Positions 1 to 9,813 of a DNA stretch of 64,000 nt are shown here, piece after piece. The first letter of the stretch is position 1. Each line of letters begins with the position of its first letter. The stretch is from assembly GCA_016936555.1 (NCBI GenBank), contig JAFGXR010000001.1:1-64000 (forward strand), written 5' to 3'. A model generated the notes under the pieces. It was not told the DNA's origin. It worked only from the letters and a program-made list of their open reading frames with translations, and did no database searches. The translations under genes and the position numbers were made by a program. The DNA is from Spirochaetales bacterium (GTDB taxonomy: Bacteria; Spirochaetota; Spirochaetia; DSM-2461).

Positions 1-74
1 CCCGAACACGGAAGTTAAGCTCAACTGCGCCGATGGTACTGCAATTTTGTGGGAGAGTAGGTCGTCGCCAGGCT
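1..74 (+). rRNA. rrf: 5S ribosomal RNA, 3' portion (5' end outside window)
   Basis: cccgaacacggaagttaagctc...gccgatggtactgc...gggagagtaggtcgtcgccaggc is the conserved 5S 3' half, followed by a T-run. Confidence 0.93.
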
Positions 75-711
75 TTTTTATTTATAAACATCTTCATAGA
101 ATCAAAAACGAGTTTGTTTAGAAGTGCGACGACCCCTGGGCTAGTGTGGCTTTGACGAAGTCAAAACGAACGATGGTAGTGAGCGAAGCGAACGGAACTG
201 GCGGACTCGTTCCTCGGCAAGCCTGCGGTACGATCCTGATGTCGCCAGGCTTTTTTTTGCCAGAATGGTTTTTGGGAAGTAGTTTTGGCTAATTGCTGGC
301 GTTTGCAGTGAAAAAAAGAATGAACAATAACCTGCCTCAGTCTGTGATCAGATTTTTGCAAAAAAAAAAATTAAGAATAAATAAGTCCCGTTCGAGTCTA
401 TTCTCCTGTTTTTTATAATAATCGATTTTTATGTATTGTATAGGAAAGTCTGGTTTCAAAGGCTTGGCTTTGAGTTTTTTTGTAATACATCAATAAATGT
501 GGCATATATAATTAAAATTTTATTGTATAAAGTTGTTGTGAGAACTTCTATGAAAAACAGAGTTGAGTCTCTACTGATTTTTTTATTTCACTTATATCTA
601 GTGTTTTTTTCCTGACGAAATATTTGATACGGTTCAACTATGGGTTCTGGTGCACCTGTTTTCGACAGTCCTTATGGGTATGTAATTGATTCTTAATGAA
701 AAGATGGATCT

Positions 712-939
712 ATGGAAGATTATATCAAAATTGTTACTGAGTCATCTGGCAAAGATATTTCATTTAATACATATGTTTATTTATCCGAATCTCGGCAATG
801 GGTTATGTATGGGGCGGGTACTCTACCAGATTCAGGAGATATAGAAATAAGAGATAGAATTATGAGAGACGATATTGCTGCTGTAGAAGAGCCGCAAGTG
901 ACTATCGAATCGATCGGAGTAAGCGATAATTCGGGATAG
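712..939 (+). CDS. small hypothetical ORF, possibly a gene remnant
   Basis: ORF track; followed directly by a decayed CsgG/FlgO-like frame. Confidence 0.3.
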   Translation: MEDYIKIVTESSGKDISFNTYVYLSESRQWVMYGAGTLPDSGDIEIRDRIMRDDIAAVEEPQVTIESIGVSDNSG

Positions 940-942
940 AGG

Positions 943-1364
943 GTTGGTACTCAAAGAGTTTCAGATAAATTAAATAAGAAAAGAATCGCCATCGTCGGGA
1001 TTAAATCTACTACCAATTCAGTCAGTCAGGAAACTCTTGACGGATTTTTACTTTTCATTGAGAACAGTTTTGTAAAGACAGGGATAGTTCCTGTCGAAAA
1101 TCAAAAATCAATAGAAGAAATAATCGAAGAATATAATTTTCAATTGACCTGGCTGACAGATGAAGCAGCTGCTGTTCAGATCGGAAGATTGCCGAAGCTC
1201 AGGTCATTGTCAATGGTACCCACAGTATGGTAGGGTTTAATCATTATCTTAAATTCAGATTGCTGGATGTTCAGACAGCTGAGGTAATCGCAAGCAGTCT
1301 GGATAAGGCAAATATCGAAAATGAATTTCTTTTGAGCGAGCAGGCGGTTAAGCAGTTTTTTTGA
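943..1364 (+). pseudogene. CsgG/FlgO/LpoB-like lipoprotein-family fragment, frameshifted
   Basis: Translation KKRIAIVGIKSTTNSVSQETLDGFLLFIENSFVKTG...LTDEAAAVQIG then, after a frame change near 1180, KIAEAQVIVNGTHSMVGFNHYLKFRLLDVQTAEVIASSLDKAN...QAVKQFF*. Confidence 0.65.
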
Positions 1365-1506
1365 TTTTTTGGTATCCATCTTCAATGTAAAAAGGACATG
1401 AATAACCTTTTCGCTTCTTAATGAAGAAAAAAAAATCAAAATCGGGTATCTTTAAAATTATTAAGAATCATTGAAGAATCTCATTTTAACATTTAAAATA
1501 CTGAGT

Positions 1507-1542
1507 AGGGGATATAATTTTCCTTATCCCCTCCCAGGGAGG
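1507..1542 (+). promoter_or_regulatory. Leader with two mutually exclusive hairpins overlapping the cheW Shine-Dalgarno
   Basis: aggggata(1507-1514)/tatcccct(1525-1532) versus cctccc(1530-1535)/gggagg(1537-1542); ATG at 1547. Confidence 0.35.
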
Positions 1543-1546
1543 TAAG

Positions 1547-2026
1547 ATGGCTGAATCAGACAACAGAGTTCAAATGGTGACATTCCAGCTTGGCGCGGAA
1601 CAATATGGTATCGATATCATGGATATTAAAGAGATCTATGGTAAACAGGATGTCCGGCCTATTCCCAATGCACCTTCCTATGTAGAGGGAATTTTCAATC
1701 TTCGCGGAAATATCATTCCCATTATTAATCTGCACAGACGCTTCCATATCAAAAAAGCAGAACTTCAGGAAGAAGATGAATTGTTGAGCGGATTCGTCAT
1801 TATCACCCTGGATGGAATGCAGGTCGGTATAATAATCGATAAGGTTTTAAGAGTCGTCACCGTTGAAACATCAACGATTCAGCCTCCTCCTCAGATGATT
1901 TCAGGGATTGGCGCTGAATATATTCAGGGTGTTGTTCATAAAGATGAGGGGTATCTTATCATTCTTGATATCAGGCGTCTCTTCGATCCCGAGGAACTCA
2001 AACATTTAGCCATTTACAACAGATAG
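1547..2026 (+). CDS. cheW: CheW chemotaxis coupling protein
   Basis: FQLGAEQYGIDIMDIKEIYGKQDVRPIPNAPSYVEGIFNLRGNIIPIINLHRRF is a canonical CheW pattern; strong RBS. Confidence 0.95.
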   Translation: MAESDNRVQMVTFQLGAEQYGIDIMDIKEIYGKQDVRPIPNAPSYVEGIFNLRGNIIPIINLHRRFHIKKAELQEEDELLSGFVIITLDGMQVGIIIDKVLRVVTVETSTIQPPPQMISGIGAEYIQGVVHKDEGYLIILDIRRLFDPEELKHLAIYNR

Positions 2027-2035
2027 CGGAGTTCT

Positions 2036-3061
2036 ATGCTATTACCTGTTTTTAAACCTTATATAAGAAGGGCGGATATGGATTCTGTCCTTTCTTGCCT
2101 AATCTCTGATGAGCTCGGTCCCGGACCGATAGCCCAGGACCTGACATCGGAATTGAGCAATTACCTCAATCTTGAAAACGGTGTGCTCCTCAGGGATTAC
2201 TACAGAGCCGTTTCTCTTGTTCTCGAGGTTCTTGAATTGAAAAGTGGTTCAAGAATTATTCTGTCACCTTTGAGTCCCGGAGTTTATATTGATGTTTTTA
2301 GGGAGAAAGGGATTATTCCTCTTTTTGCAGATGTCGATTCACATACGGCATTAATGAATCGGGCAAATATTGAAAAATACATTGAGCAGGGCGCAGACGC
2401 TTTGCTTCTTTTTTGTCCTCTCGGTTCTGTTGAAGATATGAATTATTATCAATCTCTCAATATTCCCTTGATTGAGGATATTTCTGAAAATTTTGGTGCT
2501 GCATTTAACGGAGCTAAATGCGGCTCTTTTTCAAAACTGACCCTTTTTTCTATGGAACCGGATAAAGTCTTGACCTGCGGTGGCGGGGCTGCTGTCTTTT
2601 CCGGAGATTCATACCTCTCTCAGCAGATTGAGGCGTTGAAAAGTTCTTATGGAAATGAAATATTTTTACCGGACATTAATGCGGCGCTGGCAATTGTCCA
2701 GTTAAAGAATATAGAGGAGAATTTACAGAAACGAGAGAGGATTGCTGAGATCTATCAGTCATCTCTGAATAAAACTGATCATAAAACACTTTCCATTGTA
2801 GATGGTGGTGAAAATGTCTATTTTTCTTTTCCTCTCATGCTGAAAAGCGGAATGAAAGAAGCTAAGTCATATATTATGAAAAAGAATATTGAGCCCAGAC
2901 GCGCGTTTCTCAGGACAGCCCTTGAAATCAGCGGAAATGATTCCGCTTTATGCCCCGTTGCATCGGGTCTGATTCTGAGAACACTGCTCATGCCGCTTTA
3001 TCCCTCGCTCGGTAAAAAGAATGTTGAAATGATTTCTAAGGTGATTTCCACATTACCATGA
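2036..3061 (+). CDS. DegT/DnrJ/EryC1-like PLP-dependent aminotransferase family protein
   Basis: Fold-type I pattern with PDKVLTCGGGAAV as candidate PLP-Lys region, SDELGPGPIAQDLTSELSNYL N-terminus. Confidence 0.7.
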   Translation: MLLPVFKPYIRRADMDSVLSCLISDELGPGPIAQDLTSELSNYLNLENGVLLRDYYRAVSLVLEVLELKSGSRIILSPLSPGVYIDVFREKGIIPLFADVDSHTALMNRANIEKYIEQGADALLLFCPLGSVEDMNYYQSLNIPLIEDISENFGAAFNGAKCGSFSKLTLFSMEPDKVLTCGGGAAVFSGDSYLSQQIEALKSSYGNEIFLPDINAALAIVQLKNIEENLQKRERIAEIYQSSLNKTDHKTLSIVDGGENVYFSFPLMLKSGMKEAKSYIMKKNIEPRRAFLRTALEISGNDSALCPVASGLILRTLLMPLYPSLGKKNVEMISKVISTLP

Positions 3062-3077
3062 ATCGGAAATAACAGTT

Positions 3078-3932
3078 ATGCGAAAGATAAATAAAGTACT
3101 GATCATAGTTAACAGAAAAAAAAAAGACTCGTTATCAATAGCCGGAGAAATTCGTTCCTATCTTCAGGAAAAGAATATTGAAACGGCTCAACATGAAACA
3201 GAGACCGATTTGGGAGAAATCGGCAAACTGCAGGAAATTGATCTCGCGATCAGCCTCGGAGGCGATGGTACTGTATTATATGCTTCCAGACTCCTGGCTG
3301 ATTTTTCCATACCTGTGATGCCAATAAACCTCGGAACATTCGGGTTCATCACTGAAGTTTCATTTTCGGAGTGGATCAATGCCTTTGAGGAGTACCGATC
3401 CGGGGTTCTCGGGGTGAGTCCTCGCGTTATGGTAGATGTTTCCGTATTCAGAGAAGGTGACTTGATCAGACATTTCAAAGGTTTGAATGATGTTGTTGTC
3501 AATGCTGACGGAATAGCCAAGCTTCTCTATCTGAATGTTGATATCAATCATGAGAATCTGGGAATTTATCGTGCTGACGGGGTAATTATCGCAACTCCTA
3601 CCGGTTCTACCGCCTATTCTATTGCAGCGGGCGGGCCGATTATGCACCCCGATATGACTTCCATGATATTAACTCCTATTTGTCCTTTCTCTCTTTCTAA
3701 CAGGCCGATTGTTGTTCCTTCTTCCGATATCATTAAGATCCGTGTTGAAGAGGAACAGAGAGCAAAAGTCATACTGACAGTGGACGGTCAGCTCACATTT
3801 CCCCTTGAAGAGAGGGATGAAATCCATATTACAGAATTTAAACATCGGATTCCGATTATCAGATCTGATAAACGGTCATTTTTCGGAGTCGTTAAATCCA
3901 AGCTTCGGTGGTCCGGAGGTAATAATGCTTGA
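3078..3932 (+). CDS. nadK: NAD kinase
   Basis: ISLGGDGTVLYASR (GGDGT), GVIIATPTGSTAYSIAAGGPIMHP. Confidence 0.95.
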   Translation: MRKINKVLIIVNRKKKDSLSIAGEIRSYLQEKNIETAQHETETDLGEIGKLQEIDLAISLGGDGTVLYASRLLADFSIPVMPINLGTFGFITEVSFSEWINAFEEYRSGVLGVSPRVMVDVSVFREGDLIRHFKGLNDVVVNADGIAKLLYLNVDINHENLGIYRADGVIIATPTGSTAYSIAAGGPIMHPDMTSMILTPICPFSLSNRPIVVPSSDIIKIRVEEEQRAKVILTVDGQLTFPLEERDEIHITEFKHRIPIIRSDKRSFFGVVKSKLRWSGGNNA

Positions 3933-5613
3933 AGAGCTAAATGTTAAAAATTTTGCCTTGATAGATGATATAACCGTTTCCTTCAGCGGAGGTTTTAATG
4001 TTCTTTCCGGAGAGACAGGTGCAGGGAAATCCATTCTTGTAGGGGCTCTGGGGGTTCTACTCGGGAAAAAGTCCGATACTTCTTTCATCCGTAATGGTTG
4101 TCAGGAAGCTGTTATATCCGGAATAATTAACATCAGCGGCCACAGGGAAGTCTCCCTGTGGATGGAGAAACACGGGATCAGCGACGAAGACGGTGCATTG
4201 ATCATCCGCAGAACTTTGAAAAGAACTGGTCGAGGGGCAATTTATGTCCAGTCCGTACCTGTTTTACGCACCGATCTGGAAGAATTGACTTCCTATCTTG
4301 TGGATATGCACAGCCAGCATGAACATCAATCGCTTTTTGTCGTTGAAAACCACAGGAAACTGCTTGATCGTTTTGCCGGTCTGGAAAAGGAGGCGCTCTC
4401 CTTCAATGAGATGTTCCAGTCTCTCTCAAGGATGAAAAGAAATATGAAGCAGCTGCAGGAGTCGCAGGAGGATCATATCTTTCTTGTTGAGAAGCTGAAA
4501 AAGGAAATTACCGAGATAGAAAAGGCTGAGCTGGTTCCCGGTGAAGAGGAAAATCTGGAAAAGGACATTGCCATTCTTGCCAGGAGGGAAGAGGTTTTCA
4601 GCTCCATTGACGCATTCCGCAATCTTATTTCCGAAAACAGAGGGGGTGTTTTGAGCCGCTTGCGGGAAGCCGGTGCAACTCTTGAGAATCTTTCGGAAAT
4701 CGATGCCACTCTGTCACCCCTGCAGAAAAGACTGGAGAGCAGTTTCATCGAGCTGGAGGATATTGGCGATACGCTAAGGACTTATCAACAGCAGTTCGAA
4801 GTAGATCCGGAGGAACTGTCCCGCAAGGAGGAACGGCTGGCGCTTATAAGTTCTCTGGAGAAAAAATACGGCAATACACTGGAAGATGTCATCGGAAAGT
4901 GTGAGGAGAACCGCCGGAGACTCAGCGACCTCGAAGATTCGGACTTTGATATGGAACAGCTGGCAAAGAAAATTGAGGCCGAAACGGAAAGGCTCAAGGA
5001 AGCAGCACAGACTCTTTCAAAAAAGAGGTCTGAAGCATCAGTTAATCTCCAGCAGAAGATCGAAAGCAATCTCAGAGAGCTGGGGATGAAATCTGCGAGA
5101 TTCATTGTCGATCTCGACAGGCAGAAGAATCGGAGCGGTAACTCCGTATATACACCCTGGGGAATTGATTCGATCGAATTCCTGCTCTCAGCCAACAGCG
5201 GCGAACCGGAAAAACCTCTGAAATCTGTCGCGTCTGGCGGGGAGATCTCACGGGTTATGCTGGCCTTGAAGACGGTATTAGCCGACTCGGATGATGTCTC
5301 TTCTCTTGTCTTTGATGAGATCGATACGGGCATCGGAGGAGAAGTCGCACTGGCTGTTGGAGCTCATATGAGAGATCTTGCACAATATAAGCAGGTATTG
5401 AGTATAACTCATCTTGCATCTATTGCCGTATTTGCCGATAATCATATAATAGTGAAGAAAGAATTAATCGAAGGCAGGACCGTTACATCCGTTTCCAATC
5501 TTGAAAATGGTGAAAGGACCAGGGAGATTGCGCGCATGTTGTCCGGCGATCGTGACGGATCGGCATCTCTTTCTCATGCGGAAGAAATGCTTCGAACCTA
5601 CGGTTCGGTTTAA
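3925..5613 (+). CDS. recN: DNA repair protein RecN
   Basis: MLEELNVKNFALIDDITVSFSGGFNVLSGETGAGKSILVGALGVLLG; C-terminal VASGGEISRVMLALK, VFDEIDTGIGGEVA. Start placed at ATG 3925, overlapping the nadK stop, instead of the track start 3805. Confidence 0.95.
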   Translation: MLEELNVKNFALIDDITVSFSGGFNVLSGETGAGKSILVGALGVLLGKKSDTSFIRNGCQEAVISGIINISGHREVSLWMEKHGISDEDGALIIRRTLKRTGRGAIYVQSVPVLRTDLEELTSYLVDMHSQHEHQSLFVVENHRKLLDRFAGLEKEALSFNEMFQSLSRMKRNMKQLQESQEDHIFLVEKLKKEITEIEKAELVPGEEENLEKDIAILARREEVFSSIDAFRNLISENRGGVLSRLREAGATLENLSEIDATLSPLQKRLESSFIELEDIGDTLRTYQQQFEVDPEELSRKEERLALISSLEKKYGNTLEDVIGKCEENRRRLSDLEDSDFDMEQLAKKIEAETERLKEAAQTLSKKRSEASVNLQQKIESNLRELGMKSARFIVDLDRQKNRSGNSVYTPWGIDSIEFLLSANSGEPEKPLKSVASGGEISRVMLALKTVLADSDDVSSLVFDEIDTGIGGEVALAVGAHMRDLAQYKQVLSITHLASIAVFADNHIIVKKELIEGRTVTSVSNLENGERTREIARMLSGDRDGSASLSHAEEMLRTYGSV

Positions 5614-5623
5614 GGTGTTCTAG

Positions 5624-6463
5624 ATGGCAAAAGTCAGCGAAGAAGCGAAGAGGAAATACTCGGAGAAGATTAAAGTCTATAAAAAGAAAATCGACGATCA
5701 GCTTCTGAGTGAACAACAGATTCTCCAGATTCTTAAAAGCGATGATAAAGGTGCCGGATACAAGAAACTAATGCTGGCCAATGAGACTCTTAATGTTGTT
5801 TCCTATTATCTATTAATGAATGAATTATCTCTCGCTCTTCTTGGTATAAAAAATGATGCTTTTATAAACGAAGGTCGCAAAGCCTGTTTTAAAGCCCTGA
5901 TCTATCTGGAAGAGGTTTTTTCTGATTACCTCGATGTCCCCTATTCCGAATATGAAGATAAATTGGAGGAAGTCGCAGGCTTTTCCGACGACGACCGCTT
6001 TAATCTAATACGAAAGACAGGCTTCTCTATCGATTCCATAAACTCGGCTTTCGGGGAGGGGTCAAAATGGAAATGGTCCTTTGTCGATATGAACGGAAGG
6101 CTGGCGGTTGTTGCAAAGAACTGTATGGATCTTAAGAAAATGTCTGCCGGAATGGATCCCCGTGTCCCCGGGTATCAGACCCGCTTGAAACAGCTGAACC
6201 TGACAAGAAGGCTTCTTCAGCAATCAGCTGATGATTTCAGAAAGAAATATGAACTATCGACGTTCCGTATCGATGATTTCAAGAGAGCCATAGGTTTTCT
6301 GGCATCCCTGAAAAGGCTGTCGATTGTTCTGAAGCGGAATAGCGATGTTGAAGCATTGAAAAAGAAAATAGATATCTGGAAACAGAAAATGGATACGGAC
6401 CTGAAAAGAATGGAAGACAAACAGAAAAGGGCCCGTCTCGGTGTCGGACCCTCTGATTCGTAA
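5624..6463 (+). CDS. conserved hypothetical, helical/Lys-rich protein
   Basis: Long ORF abutting recN; no recognised domain. Confidence 0.75.
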   Translation: MAKVSEEAKRKYSEKIKVYKKKIDDQLLSEQQILQILKSDDKGAGYKKLMLANETLNVVSYYLLMNELSLALLGIKNDAFINEGRKACFKALIYLEEVFSDYLDVPYSEYEDKLEEVAGFSDDDRFNLIRKTGFSIDSINSAFGEGSKWKWSFVDMNGRLAVVAKNCMDLKKMSAGMDPRVPGYQTRLKQLNLTRRLLQQSADDFRKKYELSTFRIDDFKRAIGFLASLKRLSIVLKRNSDVEALKKKIDIWKQKMDTDLKRMEDKQKRARLGVGPSDS

Positions 6464-6466
6464 ACC

Positions 6467-6868
6467 CTATCGTTCCCTTAATTCGTCCAGGGCGTTGTAG
6501 GGAAATAATTCACCTATTGTGGATTCCGTATAATCTTTATCATTTCCGGAAAAAAATATAGGAAAATCGCTACTTGTGAACTCACTTATTACCTGACGGC
6601 AGGCTCCGCAGGGGCTTACAGCGTAATCCGCATCGGGGCAGTGGATGGCAAGTGCTTTAAAGTCTTTTTTGCCTTTGGACAGAGCGGTAAATATGGCACT
6701 TCTTTCCGCACAGTTTGTAAGACCAAATGATCTGTTCTCGATATTCGCTCCGGTTATTATTTCTCCATCAGTGCAGAGCAATGCAGCTCCCACCCGGAAT
6801 TTTGAGTATGGAGAATAGGAATATTGCGCTGCTTTTTCTGCTTCTGAAAAAAGAGTCTCTTTATCCAT
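6467..6868 (-). CDS. cdd: cytidine deaminase
   Basis: NIENRSFGLTNCAERSAIFTALSKG and SPCGACRQVISEF zinc motifs. Confidence 0.95.
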   Translation of the reverse strand: MDKETLFSEAEKAAQYSYSPYSKFRVGAALLCTDGEIITGANIENRSFGLTNCAERSAIFTALSKGKKDFKALAIHCPDADYAVSPCGACRQVISEFTSSDFPIFFSGNDKDYTESTIGELFPYNALDELRER

Positions 6869-6953
6869 ATCGTGTCTCTCCTTTTCTGTGTTTGACAGTT
6901 TTTCGTCTTGTTGATACTATAAAAGCTACTAATAATAAACAATTGCGGGTCTA

Positions 6954-8015
6954 TTGTACATGGGAAAAAAAGGCTATTTCGCTACACTTTTCGTATTACT
7001 GCTGTTTGTTTTCTTTCTTTTCCCGATTCCGACTGGGGAAGAGCGGTATCTTGTCCCCGAACGGGTTATAGATCTCGATAATCAATCCATTTTTCATCAC
7101 ACAGCGGATAGAGATTCGGGGCTTTATGCTTTCTCTCTGGGAGATTATTTCGGATATTTTTCTGGGAATTTCAGACTTTCATATTCGGGAATAAAGAACT
7201 TCGGTGTTGCTATCGGGGATCTGGCCTTTATAAATTACAGCAAAGTCCCGGGAATTCTGGATATTCAGAACAATAACGGTGAGGGGCGATCCATTATTGA
7301 AACAGCCGGTTATCCTGTTATCCGGGACGATAGAATTGTGATTCTCTCTGAAGATTATATCAGCTTCTATGACCTGGAGGGAAATCTGTTCTGGGAGAAA
7401 GAGATTCTTTCCTTTGTTACATCACTATCAATAACCCGTGGGCTTGTTCTGATCGGATACCTGGACGGTTCCTGTGAACTGATTGCCGATTCAGGAGAAG
7501 TTGTTCTTGCTTATCGTCCCGGAGGGAGCCGGATAGAGGCTATTTACTCTGCAGCCGTTTCCGGAGACAGTCAGACCGTTGCCCTGATTGCCGGTCTTGA
7601 TCCGCAACGGTTTATCATTCTGGAGAAGAGGAAAAACGAATATAAAACGGTTCAGCACTTCGAGCTTGATGCTCAATACCGGCGAACCGTCGATATGTAT
7701 TTTTCATCCGATAATACTGAAATCTTTTTTGAAAACCCCGAAGGGGTGAATGTATACAATATCTTTTCGCAGGAGTTCAAAACCATCGGCGGATCGGGTA
7801 GGCTTGAAAATATATATCTGGATGAAAGTTCGGGTTTCTATTCTCTCCTCCTGAATGAGGGGAATCGTGCGGTCTTGAAAGTTCTTACTCCTGCAAACCG
7901 CAATCTTTATGAAAAGGAAATACCCGGTGAAGATTTTTATTTCAGGAAAGAAGGTGATAATTATTATATCGGATTCGACAGTAAGCTCATGTTTCTGAAA
8001 ATGGAGAATGGTTGA
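6954..8015 (+). CDS. hypothetical membrane-anchored beta-propeller-like protein
   Basis: N-terminal TM (YFATLFVLLLFVFFLFPIP) and repeated beta-rich segments. Confidence 0.65.
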   Translation: MYMGKKGYFATLFVLLLFVFFLFPIPTGEERYLVPERVIDLDNQSIFHHTADRDSGLYAFSLGDYFGYFSGNFRLSYSGIKNFGVAIGDLAFINYSKVPGILDIQNNNGEGRSIIETAGYPVIRDDRIVILSEDYISFYDLEGNLFWEKEILSFVTSLSITRGLVLIGYLDGSCELIADSGEVVLAYRPGGSRIEAIYSAAVSGDSQTVALIAGLDPQRFIILEKRKNEYKTVQHFELDAQYRRTVDMYFSSDNTEIFFENPEGVNVYNIFSQEFKTIGGSGRLENIYLDESSGFYSLLLNEGNRAVLKVLTPANRNLYEKEIPGEDFYFRKEGDNYYIGFDSKLMFLKMENG

Positions 8016-8863
8016 TGAAGAAAATATTGGCGGTTCTTCTTTTTTCACTAAGCCCTTCTCTTTTTGCCTTTCAGTGGCCTATTGCCGGAGGTTTTTTAAC
8101 AGCCTCTTTCGGAGAAAACAGTAGAGAATCTTTTCTGAAGGGAATTCACATATCTGGGCCGGGGAGCATAGTCTCTCCCTTTCTGAGCGGTGAACTTATC
8201 TATTACGGTAATGTGGAGGATCAGCAGGCTCCTGTTCTGGGGAATGTCAAGGTTCTTCATCACGAGAATGGTTTCCGTTCGATTTACGGACATCTCGAAC
8301 CTTTTTCCGGTGAGCAGAAGGTCTATCTGGAAGAACGGGATCAGCTCGGTCTCATTGGAGATTCAGGGCGTACAGATGAGAAAAATCTGTTTTTTATGGT
8401 TTATGATACTAAAATGAATCAGTATGTAAATCCTCAGATTATATTGCCGCCCTCGGGAGATTCAACCCCTCCCCGTATCGAATCTGTAACATTGAAATCA
8501 TTGGAGAGCCTCGTTTTTCTCAATGACCGGAACAGTTTGAGATCCGGCAGAGTTCAGGTTTATGCCCGTATCGTCGATTCAGACGGAAGTGTGTCCCGTA
8601 CTATAGAAACAGTTCCCTACAGCATAACTATGTTTTATCTGGGGAATGAAATAAACCAGATAAAATTTGATACATTGAAAGAGGAAAATGGAAAGTTGGT
8701 ACTTCGTGGCGGGCATCCAGTAACATTTAAGGATTTGTACAATGATGAATCGCTGTTTTTAGGTGAGATCTACCTGAACCGCGGTATCGGATATCTGGAG
8801 ATTTCCGCCTCTGATATAAGCGGCAATAATAGTGTCAGAACATTCCAGTTGAATATAGATTGA
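8012..8863 (+). CDS. M23/LytM-like protein with degenerate metal site, secreted
   Basis: Signal peptide; WPIAGGFLTASFGENSRESFLKGIHISGPGSIVSPFLSGELIYYGN...IYGHLEPF aligns with the LytM fold but the first HxxxD ligands are not conserved. Confidence 0.7.
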   Translation: MMKKILAVLLFSLSPSLFAFQWPIAGGFLTASFGENSRESFLKGIHISGPGSIVSPFLSGELIYYGNVEDQQAPVLGNVKVLHHENGFRSIYGHLEPFSGEQKVYLEERDQLGLIGDSGRTDEKNLFFMVYDTKMNQYVNPQIILPPSGDSTPPRIESVTLKSLESLVFLNDRNSLRSGRVQVYARIVDSDGSVSRTIETVPYSITMFYLGNEINQIKFDTLKEENGKLVLRGGHPVTFKDLYNDESLFLGEIYLNRGIGYLEISASDISGNNSVRTFQLNID

Positions 8864-9705
8864 TGAAAACTTTTTCCACAGTTCCTGAAGGTCCTGAAAA
8901 ATCCGAAGAAATTCACTGTCCCGTCTGCGGGGGAGCTGATTTTAAAAAAAAATGGGATTGCGGAGGATTTTCCTTCAGTCTATGCCGCTCCTGCCGGCTG
9001 ATTTTACAGAACCCGCAACCTCTCTTTGAGGCGCTGGATAAAAGGTACGATGAGGAATATTTCCGATACGAGCGGGAGAATGACCGGATCTTTTTTAACT
9101 TGATGATCAAGGGGCTCTCTGATATCGGTTTTGACAGTCTGTACCCCGAATCCGGCGTGGAGAGGAATTTTCTCGATATCGGCTGTGCGACGGGATTTCT
9201 CGTATGGCATATGCAGAATAAAGGCTGGAGCTCCCGCGGAGTGGAGATCTGCGGTCCCGCGGCGGAGTGGGGAATCCGAGAGAGGAGAATCGATATTCGT
9301 ATAGGAACGGTGGAGCAGGCCTGTTTTGCCGATGAATCATTCGATGTCGTCCATTGTTCCCACCTTATTGAGCATTTGAACGATCCCGCGTCATTCCTCG
9401 ATGAGGTTTACAGAATTCTGAAACCGGGCGGGCGTTTTATCTGTACGACTCCCAATGCTTCGGGTCTTCAGGCTCGTTTTTTCAAATCCCGTTGGCGTTC
9501 GGCAATCGGCGATCATATGTTCCTTTTTTCCATAGAGACGCTGAGCAGGCTACTGGTCGGGAAATCTTTTACAATAGAGAAAGTGAAAACATGGGGCGGC
9601 CTCGGAAAAGGATACGGTCCGGCTTATCTCAAAGTCTTTCTTGATCGAATGGCCAAGAAATTGAATTTCGGTGATGTGATGATTATTTCATCGCGAAAAA
9701 GCTGA
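8860..9705 (+). CDS. class I SAM-dependent methyltransferase with N-terminal zinc-ribbon-like segment
   Basis: CPVCGGADF...CRSCRLILQNP; LDIGCATGFLVWHMQNKGW; DVVHCSHLIEHLNDPASFLDEVYRILKPGG. Confidence 0.88.
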   Translation: MMKTFSTVPEGPEKSEEIHCPVCGGADFKKKWDCGGFSFSLCRSCRLILQNPQPLFEALDKRYDEEYFRYERENDRIFFNLMIKGLSDIGFDSLYPESGVERNFLDIGCATGFLVWHMQNKGWSSRGVEICGPAAEWGIRERRIDIRIGTVEQACFADESFDVVHCSHLIEHLNDPASFLDEVYRILKPGGRFICTTPNASGLQARFFKSRWRSAIGDHMFLFSIETLSRLLVGKSFTIEKVKTWGGLGKGYGPAYLKVFLDRMAKKLNFGDVMIISSRKS

Positions 9706-9742
9706 AGGGATCCCACAAAAAGTCTGCTGACTCTCTACCCCC

Positions 9743-9772
9743 TTGACTCATCCCCCTGATTTTAAATAGGAT
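9743..9772 (+). promoter_or_regulatory. candidate sigma70-type promoter upstream of the DUF4912 gene
   Basis: TTGACT (9743-9748), 18-nt spacer, TAGGAT (9767-9772). Confidence 0.4.
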
Positions 9773-9813
9773 AACGTATTGAATAAAGTTAAACTGAGTT
9801 TGTTGAGGTCTGT

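Noticed and set aside
161-361. 66-aa minus-strand ORF near the 5S rRNA
   Set aside because: No recognisable protein pattern; overlaps the vestigial 5S end and T-rich DNA.
1176-1439. 87-aa minus-strand ORF
   Set aside because: Antisense of the decayed CsgG/FlgO-like frame, which gives better protein sense on the + strand.
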